DNA of 13,430 bases from Pseudomonadota bacterium (GTDB lineage: Bacteria > Desulfobacterota > Desulfobulbia > Desulfobulbales > JAGXFP01), in the NCBI GenBank assembly GCA_030673265.1, contig DAOVJK010000052.1, positions 1 through 13,430 on the forward strand, written 5' to 3'. The notes under the pieces were generated by a model. It searched no databases and was not told the DNA's origin. It was given only the letters and a program-made list of their open reading frames with translations. Position numbers and translations under genes: made by a program. Of this stretch, positions 5,751 through 13,430 are shown piece by piece. Positions within the stretch are counted from its first letter, which is position 1; each line of letters begins with the position of its first letter.

Positions 5751-8486
5751 ATGGAAAATAAATTCAGGAAACAAATCTCGTGGCAAATCGGTGCCTGGTT
5801 TTTGGTTCTTGCCATACTACCCTTGGCTATAAGCTTCCTCGTTGCCCATAATCATAACCACGACGTGATTGTCGAAGAGACGACCAAGCATCTCAGCGAT
5901 CTCATTCACGAAAGGGGCAAACGTATTGAGCTGTATGTTGAAAATAATAAGCAAAACATCATGACGCTGTCCAAGGTTCCGCTAGTTATTAAGGCTTTGC
6001 AGCAGGCTTCCCATCATTATGACGGACACGGCATTGATCATGATGGGCTGACGATTTTGACCGGAGAAGCACTCACATTCTTGCGTAGTATCCAGAATAG
6101 GTATGTTTATCATGACATTTTTCTGATCAACAAGTCCGGCGACGTCGTCCTCACTTTGGCCATGGGAAAAGATATGGGTATTAACCTCCGAGATGGTCTT
6201 TATCGGAAGAGTGGTTTGGCCCAGACCTTTGAAAAGGCAATGAGCCTGAATAATAGCGAGATCAACCCCTTTGTCTATTATCAGCCATCCAACAAGAAAA
6301 CCGTCTTTATGGCCGCCCCGTTGTTGGCCGACAACGAAGTCCTCGGCGCTATAGCCATTCAGCTTAATGAAGATCACTTGTTTGAAATATTTAGCGATTA
6401 TGTTGGGTTAGGTAAAAGCAGTAAGTTGGTGGCTGGTCGTCAGCTTCCCGATGGTACTGTTGTTGCTGCTGGGCCGCTGCGTAACCATCCAGAAGCTCTT
6501 CAGCAAGGCTTGGTTTTTCAGGAGGGAGTCACAAGCCCCATGCTAAAGGCGGTCCTTGGAGGGAAGGGCTACGGGGAGACCACTAATTATCGAGGACGAA
6601 AAATTGTGGCAGCCTGGGACTATATTCCTTCATTGGCGTGGGGTTTAGTAATCAGGATCGATCACTCCGAGACCTTTGCGCCTGTTTACCAGTACGATCA
6701 ATTTATGATTTTTCTGATATTGATCACTCTTCTGATGGTTGCGGTCGGTGTCCTGTTTGCTACTAAACACATTACTGATCCAATAAAAAAATTAACCACA
6801 ACGGTCAATAATTTCACCGACGGGGATTATAAGGTTCGAACCAAGGTTTCAAGCAACAATGAAGTGGGTATTCTGGCAACGACTTTCAACAATATGGCCA
6901 ATGAGATTGATATGCATAAATCTGCCATGGCAGAAAATTATGATCAACTCCTGGCAAAAATGCATGAACTGCAAACAGCAAAAGAGCATCTGCAAAAAAG
7001 TGAACAAAAACACAGAACCATTCTGGACAGTTCTATTGATGCTTTCTGGATAGTTGACCTGAGTGGCAACGTCATAGAGGTCAATGATTCGTTTTGTGCT
7101 ATGCTTGGCTATTCACGGGAAGAAATGCTCTCTATGCATATTACTGACATTGAGGTAGATGAATCTCCAGAAGAGGTCCAAAAGCATGTTGCTGAAGTCA
7201 TTGAGTGCGGTCACGAACGCTTTGAAACCCGGCACCGTCATAAGGATGGTCATATCTTGCAGGTCGAGGTCAGTTCTAACTTTAATAGGGATCTTGGCGA
7301 TCTATTCTTTGTCTTTCAACATGATATTTCGGAACGTAAACAGGCGGAAGAGGCGCTTTCTCTCCAGGCACAAATTATCGAAAATATGACGGAGGGCGTC
7401 TATCTTGTTAAGGCCTCTGACGCTACTATAGTTTTTGCTAACCCGAAATTTGAAAAGATGTTTGGATATAATGCGGGTGAAATGGCCGGGCAGCCTGTTG
7501 CCATTGTCAACGCTCCTTTCGATAAGAGTGCGGAAGAGGCTGTCGACGAAATAAGGGGAATCCTCGCAAAAACGAGATCCTGGCAAGGGGAAGTAGTAAA
7601 TATAAAAAAAGATGGCACGATTTTTTGGTGTTATGCCAAGGTTTCCAAATTCAAGCACAGTGTGCATGGTGAGGTGTATGTTTCGGTGAATAGCGACATA
7701 ACGGCACGCAAGGAGGCGATCAAAAAACAGGAGTTGTTGGAAAACCAGCTTCATCAGGCTCAAAAAATGCAGTCTCTTGGAACACTGGCAGGAGGAATTG
7801 CCCACGAGTTCAATAATTTTCTCGGCATTATCATTCTTAATGCCGAGATAGTTCTGGATAACATCCCTCCGTCTGGACCAGCACAACGGCAGATGGAAAG
7901 AATTGTTAAGGCCGGGCACCAAGCAAAAACACTAATCAGCCAGATCCTTACCTTCAGCAGGGTAACAAGCCCGAAGCTCGCCCCGATTATTTTTCATAAA
8001 CTGATTCATGAAATTATGATATTTCTGGAGGCTACTCTCCCGGCATCTATCAAAATCGTCCAGGATGTCCCGCCAGAAGATTATTTAGTTTTAGTGGATG
8101 CTGCTGAAGTTCATCAAGTTGTGATAAATCTGTGTTCCAATGCGGCCCACGCCATGTCCAGTGGATCAGGGACTTTGACAACCAGCCTTAAAACGCTATC
8201 TATTCAAGAATCTGATTTAGATAAGTTTAACTTAAGCAAGACAGGTAGGTATGCGAAGCTTTCTGTAAACGATACCGGTACAGGGATGAATAAGAATATA
8301 ATTCAACGAGCCTTTGAGCCATTTTTTACCACTAAAGAAGTCGGCAAAGGAACCGGCATGGGTTTATCATTGGTTTATGGTATTATGGAAAGATACAATG
8401 GCTCAGTTTGTATTGAAAGTGAACTTGGTAAGGGCACAACTGTTCAGTTGTATTTCCCGCTTGTCGAACCCAAAAGTGGTAAATAA
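5751..8486 (+). CDS. Membrane sensor histidine kinase (Cache-HAMP-PAS-PAS-HisKA-HATPase)
   Basis: 911 residues. TM1 lies at about residues 12-32 and TM2 at 319-338. The roughly 285-residue segment between them is periplasmic and resembles a double-Cache ligand sensor. HAMP follows at about 339-391 (starting at KHITDPIKKL), then PAS1 about 420-535 and PAS2 about 540-660. The kinase core has H685 in GGIAHEFNN, an N box (N797 in NLCSNAAHAM), a G1 box DTGTGM at 841-846 and a G2 box GTGMGL at 867-872, preceded by the FFTTKEVGK stretch typical of this HisKA group. All key residues are intact. AAGGAG at 5738-5743 supports the start. There is no attached receiver; the partner is almost certainly the receiver protein encoded 18 bp downstream. 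Small molecules are the usual Cache ligands, but the ligand here cannot be told. Confidence 0.95.
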   Translation: MENKFRKQISWQIGAWFLVLAILPLAISFLVAHNHNHDVIVEETTKHLSDLIHERGKRIELYVENNKQNIMTLSKVPLVIKALQQASHHYDGHGIDHDGLTILTGEALTFLRSIQNRYVYHDIFLINKSGDVVLTLAMGKDMGINLRDGLYRKSGLAQTFEKAMSLNNSEINPFVYYQPSNKKTVFMAAPLLADNEVLGAIAIQLNEDHLFEIFSDYVGLGKSSKLVAGRQLPDGTVVAAGPLRNHPEALQQGLVFQEGVTSPMLKAVLGGKGYGETTNYRGRKIVAAWDYIPSLAWGLVIRIDHSETFAPVYQYDQFMIFLILITLLMVAVGVLFATKHITDPIKKLTTTVNNFTDGDYKVRTKVSSNNEVGILATTFNNMANEIDMHKSAMAENYDQLLAKMHELQTAKEHLQKSEQKHRTILDSSIDAFWIVDLSGNVIEVNDSFCAMLGYSREEMLSMHITDIEVDESPEEVQKHVAEVIECGHERFETRHRHKDGHILQVEVSSNFNRDLGDLFFVFQHDISERKQAEEALSLQAQIIENMTEGVYLVKASDATIVFANPKFEKMFGYNAGEMAGQPVAIVNAPFDKSAEEAVDEIRGILAKTRSWQGEVVNIKKDGTIFWCYAKVSKFKHSVHGEVYVSVNSDITARKEAIKKQELLENQLHQAQKMQSLGTLAGGIAHEFNNFLGIIILNAEIVLDNIPPSGPAQRQMERIVKAGHQAKTLISQILTFSRVTSPKLAPIIFHKLIHEIMIFLEATLPASIKIVQDVPPEDYLVLVDAAEVHQVVINLCSNAAHAMSSGSGTLTTSLKTLSIQESDLDKFNLSKTGRYAKLSVNDTGTGMNKNIIQRAFEPFFTTKEVGKGTGMGLSLVYGIMERYNGSVCIESELGKGTTVQLYFPLVEPKSGK

Positions 8487-8504
8487 GAAAAAATGAGGAA
8501 GCAG

Positions 8505-8888
8505 ATGCCTACAATCTTGATTATTGAAGATAACGTAGATTTTCGCGAGACCTTAAAGGAAATGTTGGAATTGGAAGGATATGATGTCGTTGAGGCGCCT
8601 GACGGAAGAGCGGGTATTAATATGTATCGTAATAATCCGGTGGGGCTAGTTATTACCGATATCATCATGCCGGAAGTTGATGGTATTGAGGCTATCATGG
8701 AACTGCGCCAGGACTACCCCGATGTCAAAATTATTACTATTTCAGGAGGGGGGCGGACTTTCCCTGACCCCGAGCTATTTCTGAGCGCAGCAGAAGAGTT
8801 GGGATCTATACAATCTTTCATGAAACCTCTTGATCGAGTGGCGTTTATGGCAGTAGTGCGAGAGGCTCTCCCTCTATCAGGAGATTGA
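8505..8888 (+). CDS. Single-domain response regulator (CheY-like receiver)
   Basis: 127 residues, consisting of one receiver domain and no output domain. The acid pocket is E8/D9, the phosphoacceptor is D52 (VITDIIMPEVDG), the switch serine is S80 (IITISGGG) and the conserved lysine is K107 (FMKPLD). ATG 8505 is preferred over the in-frame ATG at 8493, because GAGGAA at 8495-8500 is well placed for 8505 whereas 8493 has no ribosome binding site. It lies 18 bp after the Cache kinase and should be co-transcribed and phosphorylated by it. With no output domain it must act by protein contact or as a phosphorelay intermediate; the target is not in the window. No terminator with a T-run follows. 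Confidence 0.93.
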   Translation: MPTILIIEDNVDFRETLKEMLELEGYDVVEAPDGRAGINMYRNNPVGLVITDIIMPEVDGIEAIMELRQDYPDVKIITISGGGRTFPDPELFLSAAEELGSIQSFMKPLDRVAFMAVVREALPLSGD

Positions 8889-9297
8889 TGCCAAAGCTGA
8901 CTGCTCTAGCCTGGACAACGTTCAATGACCGGTATTGGTGTTCTTTTCGGGGATGCTTGAAACCCCTCGCCTTCAAGCGAAGAAACGTTTATCGCTGTCC
9001 GGAAATAAACATTTCATATCTACAAAAAGAAAGTAATCGATGCACGCTTAACAGCGTCTAGCTACAACTTTGAAGTGCGCCCGTTTTCATACGAACTTGG
9101 CCAGAATCAACTTAAGTGTTAGAAATTGCACAACAATGCGTTCAACGCCGACCAGCGAGCACGCACTTTTTCTTGAGCTAGGTTCAACAATTTACAATGC
9201 TCAAAGTTGGTTGCCAAACTGGCCGGCTGGCGGGTTAACTTTGACGATATAGAATCTGTCAGGCCGTGAACGTTTGCAAAAAAGGCAATCAATAACA
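8889..9297. other. 409-bp intergenic stretch with weak hairpins and an attC-like fragment
   Basis: I see no credible gene here. GCTTGAA (8955-8961) pairs with TTCAAGC (8972-8978) but lacks a T-run, so terminator function is doubtful. From about 9128 to 9250 the arrangement recalls a degraded integron attC site: an ACAACAATGCGTTCAACGCC-like left side (9132-9149) and a GGCGGGTTAAC right side (9229-9239), with GGCG and TTGAAC/GTTAAC roughly complementary. The outer core triplet GTT expected on the right is not present. The promoter for the nuclease gene should lie near the end of this stretch, but no clear boxes stand out. Confidence 0.35.
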
Positions 9298-10542
9298 ATG
9301 CGTTTCATCCATACCGCTGACATTCACCTCGGCAAAACCTATCGCAACTCATTAGGAGAAGCGGAGCGTTACGAAGATTTCTTCCGCTGCCTATCGGGCA
9401 TCGTTGATAATGCGGTGAAGAAAAAAGTCGACTTTGTGCTGATCGGGGGTGATCTATTCCACACCGGTCAAATCCTGCCCAAGACCTTTGCCAAAACCAT
9501 CGAAATCCTCCAACCCCTTAAAGAAGCCGGCATCCCCTGCATTGCCATCGAAGGCAACCACGACTGGATTCACCGAAGAAACAATATCTCCTGGATGGAA
9601 GCCCTGTCCGAAATGGGCTATATCCGTTTGCTGCGACCTTCCCGCACCGAGGACGGTGGCTATCTTTTTGAGCCATTTAATGAAGAGACCGGCACCGGTG
9701 GCCATATCCAACTCGGTGGTTTGAATATCTATGGGCTGGGTTATATCGGCGCCAATGCCGGCAGCCATGTCGAGCGGATATGCGAGGCGGTGACCACCGA
9801 GAACAATCTGCTGCTTTTCCATGTCGGTATCTGGAAATATTCGCCGGTTGAGATCGGCAATATGAAGATCGAAGAGGCTCATCCCCTGGCCGAAAAATTC
9901 AGCTACGTCGCCCTTGGCCACGGCCATAAACCTTACGTGATCGAAACCCCGGCAGGAAAATCATACGCATACAACCCCGGCGCTCCCGAGCGAGTCAACT
10001 TCGGGGAAGAGAAGTACGACAAGGGCTACTATTTCGTTGCCGGCGATGATGGCAAATTTTCACCTGAATTCAAACCGACCGATCCCCGACCGATGCTGGT
10101 TGAGGCCATCAATCTGGACGGGGCGGAAGATGCTGATACCGCCCTGGCCCGTTTTCGTGAGCAGGTCCAGGAAAAACTGGTCGGAAAAACCGACGTACGG
10201 GCGCCGCTTCTGGAACTGAAACTGGCCGGACGGGTCGGTTTTCATCCCTTTGAGCTGGGCCGGGAACGGTTGCGGCTGGCTCTGGATGAGTTCGCCTCAC
10301 CCCTACACGTAGAAATAAAGAATCACCTTTCCCTGGTGGCCAGGACCGGCGGGGAAGAGGTCGTCAAAAAGTCCCTGGCCGAGATTGAAAATGATGTGCT
10401 GCACGAATTGATCGGAGCACACAGCAAATACCAGGGGCGTGAAGAAGAGTTGGCTGGGTTGTCTCTGGCGATCCGCGACCTGGTCCTGAAGGGTGATGTT
10501 GAAGATGATGAGTTGCTCGGGCTGTTTTCGGATAATTCATGA
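9298..10542 (+). CDS. sbcD: SbcD/Mre11-type DNA nuclease subunit
   Basis: 414 residues. It is the manganese-dependent nuclease half of the SbcCD (Mre11-Rad50) complex, which processes DNA ends and cleaves hairpins in the cytoplasm. The metallophosphatase metal ligands are all visible: D8 and H10 (HTADIHLGK), D52 (GGDLFH), N87 and catalytic H88 (EGNHDW), H175 (LLFHVGI), and H208/H210 (LGHGHK). The C-terminal 150 or so residues should form the capping and ATPase-binding region. ATG 9298 is chosen because it places MRFIHTADIHLG at the N-terminus as in the family; AAAAAAGG lies at 9278-9285, and an in-frame TTG at 9274 only adds eight unlike residues. The length is close to bacterial SbcD (about 400). 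The sbcC partner follows after 244 bp, wider than the usual overlap or short gap. Confidence 0.93.
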   Translation: MRFIHTADIHLGKTYRNSLGEAERYEDFFRCLSGIVDNAVKKKVDFVLIGGDLFHTGQILPKTFAKTIEILQPLKEAGIPCIAIEGNHDWIHRRNNISWMEALSEMGYIRLLRPSRTEDGGYLFEPFNEETGTGGHIQLGGLNIYGLGYIGANAGSHVERICEAVTTENNLLLFHVGIWKYSPVEIGNMKIEEAHPLAEKFSYVALGHGHKPYVIETPAGKSYAYNPGAPERVNFGEEKYDKGYYFVAGDDGKFSPEFKPTDPRPMLVEAINLDGAEDADTALARFREQVQEKLVGKTDVRAPLLELKLAGRVGFHPFELGRERLRLALDEFASPLHVEIKNHLSLVARTGGEEVVKKSLAEIENDVLHELIGAHSKYQGREEELAGLSLAIRDLVLKGDVEDDELLGLFSDNS

Positions 10543-10584
10543 CTATTTCAGAAATAATGGCTTGTCTTCCCCGTAATTTCATGG

Positions 10585-10785
10585 GTGTTTCCGAAAATTC
10601 GGAGATTGTTTCAAGTGATAGAATACTATTTGCTTAATCGATATAGGTTTTCTCAAATAATCACTATAGGCGAGTCGATCTTGGCGGTTCTGCTGCGTCA
10701 GCGAACAGTCGGCATACCCAAGTATGGCCAACTGCCCGCTTTCTTCCATAACTACCACCCTCGACTCGTGAATAATCCGAGCTAA
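10585..10785 (+). other. Unidentified 66-codon frame between sbcD and sbcC, possible gene remnant
   Basis: A GTG-started frame runs to TAA 10783-10785, one base before the sbcC ATG, so it could be translationally coupled. Its last 40 codons (residues such as TIGESILAVLLRQRTVGIPK) look protein-like, while the first 25 are AT-rich and unconvincing. No ribosome binding site precedes the GTG. I do not recognise the product. It could be the tail of a lost gene, a leader peptide, or chance. The DNA also holds a 14-bp palindrome (TCCGAA-AA-TTCGGA, 10590-10603), a hairpin (GTTC-t-GCTG-CGT-CAGC-GAAC, 10688-10707 approximately), and distant arms CGAGTCGA (10671-10678) and TCGACTCG (10761-10768), so a structured RNA is an alternative. 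Confidence 0.25.
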
Positions 10786-10786
10786 T

Positions 10787-13225
10787 ATGCAAATCCTCTC
10801 AATTACTTTAAAAAACATCAAATCTCACCGTGACAAGGAGCTGCATTTTGTCAACGGGATCAATGTCCTTTCCGGTGACAACGGGGTCGGTAAAAGCACG
10901 ATCTTTGAGGCCATTGGCTATGCCCTGTTCGGGGTAGATGCCCGTGACTTTGTCGGGAACATCGACCGCTTTATTACCATCGGCGCCAAGAAGGGTGAAA
11001 TAGCCGTGACCTTTGCGCCCGGTGATGGCGCAACCTATCGGGCTTCCCGCAGTGTCGGGGCTGGTTCCAAATGGCTGCTGGCCAAAGAACTTGGCGAAAC
11101 CTTTGAAGTTGAAGATCATGCCGGAGCCCCGGAGACAGAAGCCCGGATCAAGGAACTTCTGGGTCTCGATAGCGTCCGGCCCCTGGCCGATCAATTTAAA
11201 CTGGTGATCGGTCCTTTCCAGAATGAATTCCTGGGTCCTTTTGTCCTCAAGCAGCCAGCCAAGCGACAGGAAGCCTTTGACGAGATCCTCGGTATCGATG
11301 CCTGGCGTAAAACATTTAAAGGTACCAGCACCCTGCTGGCGGCAGTCAAAAGCAAGATTGAAGTACTGAACGTGGAGATAGAAGGTAAACAGGAACAGGT
11401 TGCCGCCTTGCCCGATCTTAAAAAGGAATTAGCCGGCCTGATTCGTGAGGCCGAAACACAGCAGCAGGAACTGACGGGCAAGGAAAAAGCTTTAGGTGAG
11501 ACAGAAAAGCAGCTCACCAAACTTGATGAACAGGAAAAAACGGCTAATACCGTTAAGTCGGAAATCAAGGTTATGGAGAATCGTATCCGTGACGGAGAAG
11601 GTAAGATAACCGACCAGAACAAAAGGGTTAAAGAAGCCGAACAGGCCATGGAAACCCTGGAGAAGACCAAGGGTGACAAGGAGGCGTTTGAAGCGGCTGA
11701 GGCGAATCTTAAGGCCTTGCGAGAGCAGGAGAAGCAGAAGCGAGAGATCGAGAAGGATATCAATGCGCTGGATAAAGAAAGTGCCCGCCTTGGCCAGGCC
11801 CTGGAACACGAAATAAGTGAAGTCGATAAAACAGGGAAACAACTTACCGCAGAAGAAAGCCAGCTCAAAAAAGATCAGAAAGCCCTTGTCGCCGATGAAA
11901 GCTTAAGCAAAACGGCGGCCCGGTTACCGGAACTGAGAAAAGAGGTAGAAAAACTTCGCTCGGCCCAGGGCCTTCTTGAAGGGAGGCGGGCAGGCTTACA
12001 GGAGGGCAAGGAAAAACTGGCCGAAGGGGTTTGCCCGTTTTTTAAGGAACAGTGTCAGAATATTGCCGGCGTGGCCCCCCGTGACGTGTTCACCGCCAGG
12101 GTAGAAGAACTGGACACCGAGGGGCTTGAACTGGGTAAGCGTTTGGCTGGCCTGAGCCAGGATATCGAGGCAGCAGAAAAAGCCCAGCAGAAAATTGATT
12201 CACTTAAGGTAAGAGCGCAGGAACTTGAAAAACAGCTAACCGGGCTGGCCAAGAGGCGAGATGAAAACAATAAGCGCATGCTTGCCCTTGAAGGGGCAAA
12301 AAAGGCGCAGGCAGAGGCCGAGAAAAAGGCTGGAGCCCGCAAAGAAGATATCACGAAGTATCACAATCTGGATGGCGAAATAACCAGGATCGAGAAATTA
12401 CGGACCGAACATCAGGCCGGCCGGGATGCTTTCTTTGCCAATCAGAAAGACGCCCAGGATCTTAATAATCGCCGTGAAATATTGCAGGAGTGGACAAGAC
12501 TTTTAGAAGTGATAAAAACCGAGCTGGCTGCCAAGCAGCAAGAGCTTGTCGAGCTGGAGAAGGATTATGACCTGAAGCGCCACACCGAGGTTCGCCTGGC
12601 AAAAGAGCAACTGGTTGCAGAGGTCGCCACCATCAAGCAGAAGATTACCGACCTCGGCAAAGATCGACTCCGCCTCGAAGGAGAGATCAAAAAGCTGGAG
12701 CAAATCAAGCAAGATATCAAAGGTAAGTTGGCGGAAAAGAAAATCTTTGCTGGTAAAGAAGAGTTGGTTAAATTTTTACGGAGCAAGATCTTCAATAATG
12801 TTTCAGCCCAGCTCTCCGAGCGTTTCCGGGAAGAGATAAGTTTACGGGCCGACAATATCTATCGCAACATTGCTGAAACCGATGAAGAGCTTCACTGGGG
12901 CGATAAATACCAGATCGTGCTGCGGGACATGCAGGACGGAGAGATAAGAGAGCGGACCGATGACCAATTGTCCGGCGGCCAGACGATGAGCGCCGTAGTA
13001 TCCCTGCGCCTGGCCTTGTTGCAAACTATCGGTGCAAGGGTTGCTTTCTTTGACGAGCCGACCTCAAACCTCGATGCTGCCCGCCGGGCCAATCTGGCCC
13101 ATGCCTTCCGGGCTATTGATGTGGGCCGCGAAGAGGTGACCGAGCATTGGTACGACCAGCTTTTTCTGATCAGCCACGACGTAGCCTTTACCGAAGTGAC
13201 TGATCAGATTATTGCGCTCGAGTAA
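10787..13225 (+). CDS. sbcC: SbcC/Rad50-type SMC-like ATPase subunit with unusual hook cysteines
   Basis: 812 residues; it is the ATPase and DNA-tethering half of the SbcCD complex. The Walker A motif is GDNGVGKST at residues 30-38 (K36). Long coiled-coil arms occupy about residues 175-400 and 440-690. The ABC signature is LSGGQ (S729-Q732), Walker B is VAFFDEP with D756/E757, the D-loop is SNLD, and the switch histidine is H797 (LISHD). It is shorter than E. coli SbcC (about 1050) and nearer Rad50, mainly through shorter arms. At the apex, where Rad50 has the zinc-hook CxxC, this protein has CPFFKEQC (C416 and C423, six residues between), almost exactly mid-chain. The ATG has no good Shine-Dalgarno; a frame ending one base upstream could couple translation. 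ATPase residues are intact, so the complex is probably active. Confidence 0.92.
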   Translation: MQILSITLKNIKSHRDKELHFVNGINVLSGDNGVGKSTIFEAIGYALFGVDARDFVGNIDRFITIGAKKGEIAVTFAPGDGATYRASRSVGAGSKWLLAKELGETFEVEDHAGAPETEARIKELLGLDSVRPLADQFKLVIGPFQNEFLGPFVLKQPAKRQEAFDEILGIDAWRKTFKGTSTLLAAVKSKIEVLNVEIEGKQEQVAALPDLKKELAGLIREAETQQQELTGKEKALGETEKQLTKLDEQEKTANTVKSEIKVMENRIRDGEGKITDQNKRVKEAEQAMETLEKTKGDKEAFEAAEANLKALREQEKQKREIEKDINALDKESARLGQALEHEISEVDKTGKQLTAEESQLKKDQKALVADESLSKTAARLPELRKEVEKLRSAQGLLEGRRAGLQEGKEKLAEGVCPFFKEQCQNIAGVAPRDVFTARVEELDTEGLELGKRLAGLSQDIEAAEKAQQKIDSLKVRAQELEKQLTGLAKRRDENNKRMLALEGAKKAQAEAEKKAGARKEDITKYHNLDGEITRIEKLRTEHQAGRDAFFANQKDAQDLNNRREILQEWTRLLEVIKTELAAKQQELVELEKDYDLKRHTEVRLAKEQLVAEVATIKQKITDLGKDRLRLEGEIKKLEQIKQDIKGKLAEKKIFAGKEELVKFLRSKIFNNVSAQLSERFREEISLRADNIYRNIAETDEELHWGDKYQIVLRDMQDGEIRERTDDQLSGGQTMSAVVSLRLALLQTIGARVAFFDEPTSNLDAARRANLAHAFRAIDVGREEVTEHWYDQLFLISHDVAFTEVTDQIIALE

Positions 13226-13430
13226 AAAAGAGTAGCGCCAGATTCTCGCAAACTCGGGCCATGGTATTGACTGATGGAGCTAGTCCTCATTTTTTATGAG
13301 TATTTTTGAAAAGTTATTTTAACTGATTGTACTTGTGTGTTAAACCTTTGGTTTGCTGTGGAATATCAAGGTCACAGTTTGTACCAAATGAAATACATGG
13401 TTTGTTTTTCAGATAGCGCAGACTTCGAAA
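13226..13430. other. AT-rich stretch after sbcC, with a weak terminator candidate
   Basis: No gene is evident to the window end. CTCAT (13286-13290) and ATGAG (13296-13300) form a 5-bp stem with a T loop followed by TATTTTTG (13301-13308), a weak terminator candidate for the nuclease operon. AAACC-TTT-GGTTT (13342-13354) is a second small hairpin without a T-run. Confidence 0.35.

Noticed and set aside
7302..7922. Long minus-strand open frame of about 200 codons inside the Cache kinase gene
   Set aside because: It is a shadow of the PAS/HisKA coding frame, whose domains are unmistakable; the minus frame shows no family features.
8955..8978. Terminator after the response regulator
   Set aside because: The 7-bp stem is followed by GAAGAAACG rather than a run of thymines.
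9020..9127. A second attC-like site (GCTTAAC near 9047 to GTTAGAA near 9118)
   Set aside because: The core-like heptamers are present but the intervening arms are not complementary, so no attC fold can be drawn.
10787..13225. sbcC as a truncated pseudogene because it is shorter than E. coli SbcC
   Set aside because: All ATPase motifs at both ends are present and the hook cysteines lie mid-chain, so the arms are simply shorter, as in Rad50.

Overview
The window reads as a chromosomal stretch from a Gram-negative bacterium. The style of the sensor kinases (an N-terminal TIEELEQRVKELE coiled coil, PAS/GAF hybrid kinases with long receiver loops, a Cache-HAMP-PAS-PAS kinase paired with a lone receiver) resembles Desulfobacterota such as Desulfobulbia. 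That placement is an inference from family style; no rRNA, tRNA or universal marker gene is present.

Layout, left to right. (1) Bases 1-118 hold the terminus and first codons of an IS3-type orfA, reading leftward out of the window. (2) Bases 188-2540 hold two tandem genes for paralogous secreted proteins, built from duplicated heptad modules of the form M-A-D-x-I. I do not recognise this family and it is the most novel content. A strong intrinsic terminator follows at 2612-2646. (3) Bases 2647-3159 are a non-coding stretch with TGGGGTC repeats, a GC-rich hairpin, a possible very small membrane-peptide ORF, and a repeat-rich probable control region. (4) Bases 3160-5454 encode a soluble hybrid histidine kinase (GAF-PAS-HisKA-HATPase-receiver). 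(5) After a 296-bp gap with tandem and inverted repeats, a membrane kinase (5751-8486) and a single-domain response regulator (8505-8888) form a two-gene operon. (6) A 409-bp gap holds weak hairpins and an attC-like fragment. (7) An SbcD/Mre11-type nuclease (9298-10542) and an SbcC/Rad50-type ATPase (10787-13225) are separated by 244 bp. That gap contains an unidentified ORF ending one base before the sbcC start. About 205 bp of AT-rich sequence closes the window.

How the genes work together: the clearest partnerships are SbcD with SbcC (an ATP-driven nuclease complex acting on DNA ends and hairpins) and the Cache kinase with its adjacent receiver protein. The hybrid kinase carries its own receiver and probably needs a separate output partner outside the window. 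The secreted pair is probably co-transcribed, with similar signal peptides, similar lengths and one cysteine at a matching position in each. Nothing in the sequence ties these blocks into one pathway.
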